Positions 1 to 5,061 of a stretch of 5,925 nucleotides of DNA are shown here, piece by piece; within the stretch, counting starts at the first letter, position 1; each line of letters starts with the position of its first letter. A program made the position numbers and the translations under genes. The notes under the pieces are model-generated. The model was not told where the DNA came from. It did no database searches and saw nothing but the letters and a program-made list of their open reading frames with translations. The stretch spans positions 1 to 5,925 of the forward strand of contig DATDRQ010000339.1 in the NCBI GenBank assembly GCA_035291645.1. Reading direction: 5' to 3'. The stretch comes from DATDRQ01 sp035291645. GTDB taxonomy: Bacteria > Chloroflexota > Anaerolineae > Anaerolineales > UBA4823.

Positions 1-1509
1 CTGGGGATATTCAATGAGGGCGGCGGCTCATACACCGCCTCCATGCGCTACCTGCGCCCGGCCCTCAGCCTGACTGTGGCAGTGGTTTTAATTCAGGACT
101 ATGTGCTGACGATTGTCGTCTCAGCCCTATCCGGAGGCGACCAGCTGCTATCGATCCTCAACCTGTACGGCAAATACTGGTGGCTGCACTTCGCCCTCGG
201 CGCGCTACTAGCCTTGACAACCTGGTATATTACCATCCGCGGCCGGGGCGAATCGGCCCGGATAGTTTTCACCCTGCTGGGTATTTTCGTCATGCTGACC
301 ATCACGATGGCGATCGGATTAATCGTCGCCAGTTCCCGTGGTGTGGCTCCTATACCCTCTGTAGAATCACCGGAAGCGGCATCTTTAGGCCAGGCGCTCT
401 ATCATATGCTGACCGCTACCATGAAAGGCATGGTGGCGTTAACTGGACTGGAAGCTGTTTCGAACGGTATCCAGTTTATGATCGATGAGGATGCAAATAT
501 CGTAAGGTGGGGCAAACGGCGCCTGCCGCGCCTTAGAGGATTGTGGAGTTTTTACAGTGGCAAGTCGGGCATCGGGCGTTTCGTGCAGACCTCCTTCCTG
601 TTCTACGGCGGCCTGACCACTTTCTTCCTGACCACCTTCGCCCTGCGCTTCAATGCCTTTGACGGCACACTAGGCAGGACTCTGGTCGGCAATCTGGCCT
701 GGATCGGTTTCGGGCAGGTCCCTGGAGGCACGATCCTGTTCTGGGCGTACCAGATCCTGGCGGTGGCCTTGCTGGCGGCGGCTTCGATGACCGCCTTCCA
801 GGATCTGCAGGCGACGGCCTGGCGAGACGTGGCCATCGGCGAAATCCCCGAAATCGTCGTCTACCGCAACATGCAGGGCACCTTTACCCGTTCTGTAACG
901 GCTGGCTTCATCGTCGCGGTGATCATTATGTTCCTGGTGCGCGGTAAGACAACTATGGCGGTGCCTTATTATGGTGTAGGCGTGTTCATGCCCATTACTA
1001 TCATGGGCCTGGCTGTCCGCAAACATATCCTGGCAACTTACATTGGCCGGAAACGAACTCTCGGCAGCCTGGGAGCGACGGTAGCGGCAGGCCTGGGAGC
1101 TACGATCTTCGTCGGCCAGATCGTCGGCAAATGGCGGGAAGGCGGCTGGGTGGTACTGATCACCTTCAGCCTGCTGATCCTGTTAGCTCACGCCATCCTG
1201 ATCTCGCCGTATGGGTTGCGGGAACCGAAGCAGATCCATCGCATCGTCCGGGAAAAGGCGCGCGTGCAAGGGGCGATGGCATCGATTGTGGAGTGGCAGT
1301 CGCTGAAGATGCAGGAGTACCGCTACCAGCTGTTAATTAATATTTCCCGTATATTCGAGATTTTCGGTGTCCACAGGCCAATACGTTTTGAGCCTGAACC
1401 GGTGTTAGCTGGCGATTACGACCATGCCGTGCATATCGATCATCCCGAGGCGCCTTCCATCCTGACGCCGTATCTTGATTCTGAGCCAGACGTCAAGGTT
1501 GGAGACTAA
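1..1509 (+). CDS. APC-superfamily permease, KimA-like K+ importer (copy A, 5'-truncated by window edge)
   Basis: The frame is open from the first base, so the gene starts upstream; the ATG at 43 is an internal Met, because codons 1-14 (LGIFNEGGGS...) match residues 94-107 of the second permease. The visible 502 codons cover the end of TM2 to TM12 and the C-terminal tail. Motifs typical of KimA/KUP-like APC transporters are NEGGGS, QDYVLTIVVS (TM3, D at 97-99), IRGRGESA (TM4), ALTGLEAVSNGI (TM6, T at 442-444, E at 451-453) and PYYGVGVF (TM10, Tyr at 970-972). In Bacillus KimA the equivalents D117, T121, S125, T230, E233 and Y377 line the K+ sites, as I recall. The inferred role is proton-coupled K+ uptake across the cytoplasmic membrane. 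The tail of about 110 residues carries SIVEWQSLK and QEYRYQLL, shared with copy B. It could instead be an amino-acid permease; the APC fold is secure, K+ specificity is inferred. The stop is TAA. Confidence 0.85.
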   Translation: MGIFNEGGGSYTASMRYLRPALSLTVAVVLIQDYVLTIVVSALSGGDQLLSILNLYGKYWWLHFALGALLALTTWYITIRGRGESARIVFTLLGIFVMLTITMAIGLIVASSRGVAPIPSVESPEAASLGQALYHMLTATMKGMVALTGLEAVSNGIQFMIDEDANIVRWGKRRLPRLRGLWSFYSGKSGIGRFVQTSFLFYGGLTTFFLTTFALRFNAFDGTLGRTLVGNLAWIGFGQVPGGTILFWAYQILAVALLAAASMTAFQDLQATAWRDVAIGEIPEIVVYRNMQGTFTRSVTAGFIVAVIIMFLVRGKTTMAVPYYGVGVFMPITIMGLAVRKHILATYIGRKRTLGSLGATVAAGLGATIFVGQIVGKWREGGWVVLITFSLLILLAHAILISPYGLREPKQIHRIVREKARVQGAMASIVEWQSLKMQEYRYQLLINISRIFEIFGVHRPIRFEPEPVLAGDYDHAVHIDHPEAPSILTPYLDSEPDVKVGD

Positions 1510-1636
1510 TCGGGAAAAGGCCGGACGCCGCCAATTGTTGCAGGCGAGCCCCGGATAGCATCCAATAATTTTCGTCCCGGGATCCTATTTTCTGTCATTA
1601 TTGTTACGGCTGTCTACGAATCCTTACGCGTGGTCC

Positions 1637-1719
1637 ATAGACCGAGCCCCAACTTCTAACGGAGAGCCATTTTCCCGGACGGGAAATGGCTCTCTGCTTT
1701 GTTCTACTCGGCGGTCTAT
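1637..1719. repeat. Outer inverted repeat enclosing the terminator hairpin
   Basis: ATAGACCG at 1637-1644 is the exact reverse complement of CGGTCTAT at 1712-1719, giving an 8-bp stem that encloses the 14-bp hairpin at 1662-1694. GAG at 1644-1646 could alternatively pair with CTC at 1707-1709, extending the stem past a bulge. The pairing is seen directly; whether it is an RNA fold, a protein site or chance is unknown. Confidence 0.4.
1661..1705 (+). terminator. Candidate intrinsic terminator after permease copy A
   Basis: GAGAGCCATTTTCCC (1662-1676) pairs with GGGAAATGGCTCTC (1681-1694) to give 14 base pairs with one bulged T (1673) and a GGAC tetraloop (1677-1680). The 3' side is followed by TGCTTTGTTCT, which is T-rich but interrupted, so termination may be incomplete. 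It sits about 150 bases after the stop of copy A and about 90 bases before the next promoter, as expected for an operon boundary. The hairpin is nearly symmetric, so it could act on either strand. Confidence 0.6.
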
Positions 1720-1785
1720 AAATTCTCGGGAGCGGTCTCCGTCCCGCGCCTGGAAATTAAACACGTCTGCTGTATATCGTGATTT

Positions 1786-1814
1786 TTATTACTTGTCTGG
1801 GATTATGCTATACT
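1786..1814 (+). promoter_or_regulatory. Extended -10 promoter for the hypothetical gene/permease operon
   Basis: TGCTATACT at 1806-1814 is an extended -10 (TGn followed by TATACT, 5 of 6 to TATAAT). A weak -35 (TTATTA, 1786-1791) lies 17 bases upstream, consistent with the lower -35 demand of extended -10 promoters. Transcription would start near 1820, leaving a leader of about 90 nt before the ATG at 1913. It lies between the terminator hairpin and the first gene of the pair. Confidence 0.5.
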
Positions 1815-1830
1815 AAACGGCATTGTTCAG

Positions 1831-1884
1831 GCCGAAATCTCTGCCCGGAGACGAGGATCCTTGAGACGTACTTCATCACTCGGC
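1831..1884 (+). promoter_or_regulatory. Possibly structured 5' leader
   Basis: Within the predicted leader, GCCGA (1831-1835) is complementary to TCGGC (1880-1884), extendable by a G-T pair (1830/1885), and is followed by CTTTT. Inside lie a TCTC/GAGA mini-hairpin (1838-1841/1848-1851) and an AGGATCCT palindrome (1854-1861). This could be a small multi-stem regulatory RNA. The stems are short, and the element does not match the c-di-AMP (ydaO) riboswitch that precedes kimA in Bacillus. Confidence 0.25.
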
Positions 1885-1912
1885 TCTTTTAGCAAGTATC
1901 TGGATATTAAAT

Positions 1913-3037
1913 ATGGTGATCCACTCCCCGTCAAAAACCAGCGATCAAGCCACTAGCCAGCTTTACCAGGAATATTTAAGCCAGCAAGCTCTCTTCCAGG
2001 TCCAACCGGCGATCATCCAGCGCTTCCTGGAGGCGCAGTCACGCACCCTGGCTGAGGCTCTGCTGCAGCACCTGTCGCAGGTACACTTCAGGCTGCCCGA
2101 TCGGGTGGTCTGCGAGGTGAATGGCACGGCTAAGACGAAGCTTGTGCCCGTCCCGGCTGAGCAGCGTGAGCAAATGGCCGGGGGTCTGGTAGATCGTTTA
2201 ACCCGCACGGACCTGCGGACTGCCCTCCACCAGCGTCTACTTGAACTGGAGGAGTCGCCTCAAAAGCCGGTGGCGATCAGCGCATCGTTGATCCGCTATG
2301 CGACGGCAGTCTATATGGTGCGCGGCATGCTCCCGGCGGGACGCACGGTGACCTACATAGCGGCTGAGGGAGACGAAATTCCTAGTGTTCCTGTGAAGGA
2401 CACACTGGAGCCGGAGTCGGCAATCACCGCCCGCACTGATGCAATTGTAGAAGAATCTGGAGGCGAAGCCGGCCGTGGCGACTTGGTCGTCCCGTATGTC
2501 CCGGCTGCCCGGCGCTTCTACCTGCCGCAGTGGGTAGCCTTCGATGGGCAGGATAACCTGCTGGTCAATTCCCTGGCGGAAGCGGAGGCGCACCTGGCGT
2601 CTATGCAGCGCTACATGGCGATTCTCAACGCAGCTTTCGCCCTGGCTCCTTACATTGCGACGGACGAACAGTACCAGCAGAAACGCTACGGGATGCTCGG
2701 CCAGCTGGTCAACCAGGGCCGCGCCCTGGCTCGTTTCGAGACCGATCAGATCATCCGGACGATCAAACGCCGCGCCGCGGCCAACGACCTGAACCGCGGG
2801 CTGAGCCTGAGCCTGCCCTTCTTCGATGATCGCGAACTGGCAATCAGGATGTATGATTTTGAGGTTATCCCGGCCGGGCGGATCATGTTTGTGCCAGCCT
2901 TCGTGGTGCGCGCTGCCCGACTGGAGCAGGTTAAGGTGGCCCAGGATATGCACCTGTCTTCGGCTACCCGCAGGCACCTCTTGGAGGAGCTGAAAACCCT
3001 GCAGGCAGCCTTTGAAGAAGGCGATTCGGCTGGGTAA
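1913..3037 (+). CDS. Uncharacterised 374-residue soluble protein, first gene of the permease operon
   Basis: I do not recognise a family. There is no signal peptide and no membrane segment, so it should be cytoplasmic. Residues 10-60 and 84-112 look helical and rich in Gln, Leu and Glu. Residues 121-195 are mixed, with an acidic, probably flexible stretch at about 152-190. Residues 192-218 (VVPYVPAARRFYLPQWVAFD...) look like strands. Residues 220-300 are again helical, and 302-333 (LPFFDDRELAIRMYDFEVIP...) read as a compact alpha/beta piece before a C-terminal helix. No Walker, helix-turn-helix, USP or metal-binding motif is apparent. The ATG at 1913 is the first in frame after a TGA at 1862; the Shine-Dalgarno is weak (GGA, 1902-1904) in an AT-rich start context. 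It ends 21 nt before the permease gene on the same strand, so co-transcription and a role in transporter regulation or assembly are plausible but unproven. Confidence 0.8.
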   Translation: MVIHSPSKTSDQATSQLYQEYLSQQALFQVQPAIIQRFLEAQSRTLAEALLQHLSQVHFRLPDRVVCEVNGTAKTKLVPVPAEQREQMAGGLVDRLTRTDLRTALHQRLLELEESPQKPVAISASLIRYATAVYMVRGMLPAGRTVTYIAAEGDEIPSVPVKDTLEPESAITARTDAIVEESGGEAGRGDLVVPYVPAARRFYLPQWVAFDGQDNLLVNSLAEAEAHLASMQRYMAILNAAFALAPYIATDEQYQQKRYGMLGQLVNQGRALARFETDQIIRTIKRRAAANDLNRGLSLSLPFFDDRELAIRMYDFEVIPAGRIMFVPAFVVRAARLEQVKVAQDMHLSSATRRHLLEELKTLQAAFEEGDSAG

Positions 3038-3040
3038 GCC

Positions 3041-3047
3041 GAAAGGA
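3041..3047 (+). promoter_or_regulatory. Ribosome binding site for permease copy B
   Basis: GAAAGGA lies 11 nt before the GTG at 3059, a slightly long but workable spacing. It sits in the 21-nt gap after the TAA at 3035-3037. It supports GTG as the start: upstream in-frame codons back to that stop contain no other start, and no ATG, GTG or TTG follows in frame until inside TM1. Confidence 0.4.
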
Positions 3048-3058
3048 TCGAAGTACGG

Positions 3059-4882
3059 GTGATATTCTCGATATTACTACTACTGGTTATTTTCTATCTC
3101 TCCTACCGGTTAGCTCCACGTGAAAATAAGGAGGACGCCCATATCCATGGCGCCGGGCAGGTCGGGTTGCTGGCTGCTCTGGCTTTGTTTGGCGTGGACT
3201 ACTTTACCTCGTATTTCTATGCTACCGGCGAGCTGATGAGCGCACTGCACCCTTACGGGCTGCAGAAGTACGCTTACATCGCCGTATTGGTGATCGCCCT
3301 GGCGAACTTTGTGTTTGGCGCACTTTACATGTATTCCCTGGGTATTTTTAATGAGGGTGGCGGCTCTTTCACCGCCGCGATGCGCTACCTGGGGCCATCC
3401 TTGAGCCTGATCGTTGCAGTGGTCTTGATCCAGGATTACGTGCTGACGATCGTTGTTTCGACCCTCTCAGGGTCCGACCAGCTGCTCTCAGTTGCCGGAG
3501 CCTATAACGTCTCCTGGATCTGGCACTTTATCATCGGCGCCTCTTTGGCTTCGGTCACCTGGTATTTGACGATCCGGGGAAGGGGGGAGTCGGCACAAGT
3601 GGTATTTACCCTGCTGGGAATCTTCGTCCTCTTGTCGATCACGATGTTTATCGGGCTGGTCATCGCCTTAGGGCGTCATGTGCCCCCGGTGCCCATTACT
3701 GAAGCGCCGGAGGCGGTCACGCTTGGCCAGGCGGCTTACCACATGCTAACCGCCTCCATGAAAGGCATGGTGGCCCTTTCCGGTTTGGAGGCGATGTCGA
3801 ACGGGATCCAATTCGTGATCGACGAGGATTTTTCCTTGATCCGTTGGGGAAAACAGCATTTGCCGCGTTTAAACCGGCTTTGGCGTTTTTACAGCGGGAA
3901 GTCGGGCATCGGGCGCGTCGTTCAAACCTCATTCCTGTTCTATGGCGGCTTGACCACCTTGTTCCTGACCACCTTCGCCATCCGGTTCAACGTCTTTGAC
4001 GGCACACTTGGAAGAACCCTGGTCGGAAATCTGGCATCGATTGGCTTCGAGCAGGTACCGGGCGGGATCGTTTTATATTGGACTTACCAGATTTTGGCTG
4101 TAGCTCTCCTGGCAGCTGCTTCGATGACGGCTTTCCAGGACCTGCAAGCGATGACCTGGCGGAACGTCGCCATCGGCGAGATCCCCGAGGTCGTTGTCTA
4201 CCGCAACCCTAAGGGGACTTTCACGCGTCCGGTCACAGCTGCGGTCATCGCAGCTTTTCTAATTCAATTCCTGGTGCGCGGGAATACCGGTGCGGCAGTG
4301 CCGTATTATGGAGTAGGCGTGTTCTTGCCGATTACGGCGATGGGCTTGGCGATCCGCAGGCATCTTCTCCAGAACGCCACCGGCCGGGCGCGGACTGTGG
4401 GAGTCGCTGGCGCGACGCTGGCAACCCTGCTGGCGGGGCTGGTGTTTGTCGGGCAGATCGTTGGCAAATGGTCCGAAGGCGGCTGGGTGGTGCTGATCTC
4501 CTTGGCCGTGCTGATCCTGATGGCGCACGCCATCCTGATCTCCCCGATCGGATACCGCGACCCGAACCAGATCTACCGCATCGTGCGCGTGAAATCGCAT
4601 ATTCAAGGCCCGATGGGTTCGATCGTCGAATGGCAGTCACTGAAAACCCAGGAATACCGCTACACTCTGTTGATCGCCATCGCCCGCTTCTGGGAGATGT
4701 TCGGAGTGCGCCGCCCGGTGCGGTTTGAAAGACCAGTGCCGGCCGGAGATTATGAGAAGATGGTTAACGGGGATGAGAGATACTCCTACCTGCATCCCTA
4801 CGTCGATGCCCCGGCCGAATCCGACCCCTTCCCGGACAAGCCTTCCTCCGAGAACCCACCGCCAGATCTCCGGGATGAGTAA
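3059..4882 (+). CDS. APC-superfamily permease, KimA-like K+ importer (copy B, complete)
   Basis: This is a 607-residue integral membrane protein, paralogous to copy A. After an extra N-terminal hydrophobic segment (residues 2-18), twelve further segments fit the APC fold: about 34-58, 70-92, 112-136, 150-171, 180-205, 225-245, 286-308, 338-362, 388-406, 412-436, 447-468 and 473-494. Likely K+-site residues by alignment to Bacillus KimA are D47 and Y54 (KimA D36, Y43; same 7-residue spacing), D126, T130 and S134 in TM3 (D117, T121, S125), S241 and E244 in TM6 (T230, E233) and Y417 in TM10 (Y377). S241 replaces the Thr kept in copy A. The TM6-TM7 loop (about 251-285, RWGKQHLPRLNR...) looks longer than in KimA. 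The tail (495-607) carries SIVEWQSLK and QEYRY, then a Pro/Glu/Asp-rich end, with no recognisable USP-like domain. The inferred role is proton-coupled K+ uptake; amino-acid transport cannot be excluded. It probably shares a transcript with the upstream 374-residue gene. Confidence 0.9.
   Translation: MIFSILLLLVIFYLSYRLAPRENKEDAHIHGAGQVGLLAALALFGVDYFTSYFYATGELMSALHPYGLQKYAYIAVLVIALANFVFGALYMYSLGIFNEGGGSFTAAMRYLGPSLSLIVAVVLIQDYVLTIVVSTLSGSDQLLSVAGAYNVSWIWHFIIGASLASVTWYLTIRGRGESAQVVFTLLGIFVLLSITMFIGLVIALGRHVPPVPITEAPEAVTLGQAAYHMLTASMKGMVALSGLEAMSNGIQFVIDEDFSLIRWGKQHLPRLNRLWRFYSGKSGIGRVVQTSFLFYGGLTTLFLTTFAIRFNVFDGTLGRTLVGNLASIGFEQVPGGIVLYWTYQILAVALLAAASMTAFQDLQAMTWRNVAIGEIPEVVVYRNPKGTFTRPVTAAVIAAFLIQFLVRGNTGAAVPYYGVGVFLPITAMGLAIRRHLLQNATGRARTVGVAGATLATLLAGLVFVGQIVGKWSEGGWVVLISLAVLILMAHAILISPIGYRDPNQIYRIVRVKSHIQGPMGSIVEWQSLKTQEYRYTLLIAIARFWEMFGVRRPVRFERPVPAGDYEKMVNGDERYSYLHPYVDAPAESDPFPDKPSSENPPPDLRDE
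3128..3134 (+). promoter_or_regulatory. Internal perfect Shine-Dalgarno inside permease copy B
   Basis: AAGGAGG occurs between the extra N-terminal hydrophobic segment and TM1. Eight nt downstream, in frame, is ATC (3143-3145), a very rare start codon; the nearest ATG (3147) is out of frame. It could cause ribosome pausing or a minor shorter product lacking the first segment, or be chance from Lys-Glu codons (AAG GAG). Confidence 0.25.
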
Positions 4883-4971
4883 ATCGGCATGAGTATTGTG
4901 TATTTTGGCTATTTGGCGTTTGTATTGGGATAACTTGCTCTGGTGACTTGCCAACCTGATTGGTACCGGTT

Positions 4972-5001
4972 TTGAGAGAGTCTTTCCTGTTCTGGTAGAC
5001 T
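4972..5001 (+). promoter_or_regulatory. Candidate promoter for the P-type ATPase gene
   Basis: TTGAGA (4972-4977, 5 of 6 to TTGACA) is followed after 18 bases by TAGACT (4996-5001), which carries an upstream TGG (4993-4995) making an extended -10. Transcription would start near 5008, inside the inverted repeat and about 54 nt before the ATG at 5062. No clear terminator for the preceding permease is visible in 4883-4971, so read-through is also possible. Confidence 0.45.
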
Positions 5002-5005
5002 TGTG

Positions 5006-5051
5006 GGGGTGTTCAGAATACGATACGATCGACGTCCATTTCGAACACTCC
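5006..5051. repeat. Inverted repeat in the P-type ATPase leader
   Basis: GGGGTGTTC (5006-5014) pairs with GAACACTCC (5043-5051) over nine base pairs including one G-T. The 28-nt interior itself contains CGAT/ATCG (5021-5024/5028-5031). It spans the predicted transcription start and ends 10 bases before the ATG. It could be an operator or an RNA hairpin controlling access to the start codon. Confidence 0.4.
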
Positions 5052-5061
5052 ATTATCCCTT

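Larger units (their letters stand above)
1510..1912. other. Intergenic region with terminator, promoter and leader
   Basis: No convincing gene lies in these 403 bases. The first 125 bases hold only GC-rich sequence with weak imperfect pairing (CCGG at about 1521 and 1550) and a TCCCGGGA palindrome near 1575. The rest contains the nested hairpins, the extended -10 promoter and the leader listed separately. A 71-codon open frame at 1601-1816 runs through both terminator and promoter and is judged spurious. Confidence 0.7.

Noticed and set aside
43..1509. Copy A starting at the ATG at 43
   Set aside because: The frame is open upstream to base 1 and those codons match residues 94-107 of the paralogue, so this Met is internal.
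1601..1816. 71-codon open frame on the + strand
   Set aside because: It runs through the terminator hairpin and promoter, and its composition is not protein-like.
1831..1912. c-di-AMP (ydaO) riboswitch
   Set aside because: Only a GCCGAA-like start resembles it; the other conserved blocks (such as GGGGUNAAUC) are absent and the stem-enclosed region is about 54 nt, far below the usual size of over 100 nt.
2237..2977. 246-codon open frame on the - strand
   Set aside because: It is antisense to the 374-residue gene, His/Arg/Gln-rich as expected for a GC-driven shadow, with no recognisable motif.
4947..4976. Terminator after permease copy B
   Set aside because: Only short pairings (CCAA/TTGG, AACC/GGTT) with no T-run; not a convincing intrinsic terminator.
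5001..5029. Alternative promoter TTGTGG with TACGAT (5024-5029), 17-base spacing
   Set aside because: It matches both consensus boxes less well than the upstream TTGAGA/TGGTAGACT pair, though it cannot be excluded.
4637..5053. 138-codon open frame on the - strand
   Set aside because: It lies across the end of permease copy B and the next intergenic region, covers the candidate promoter and has no family-like features.
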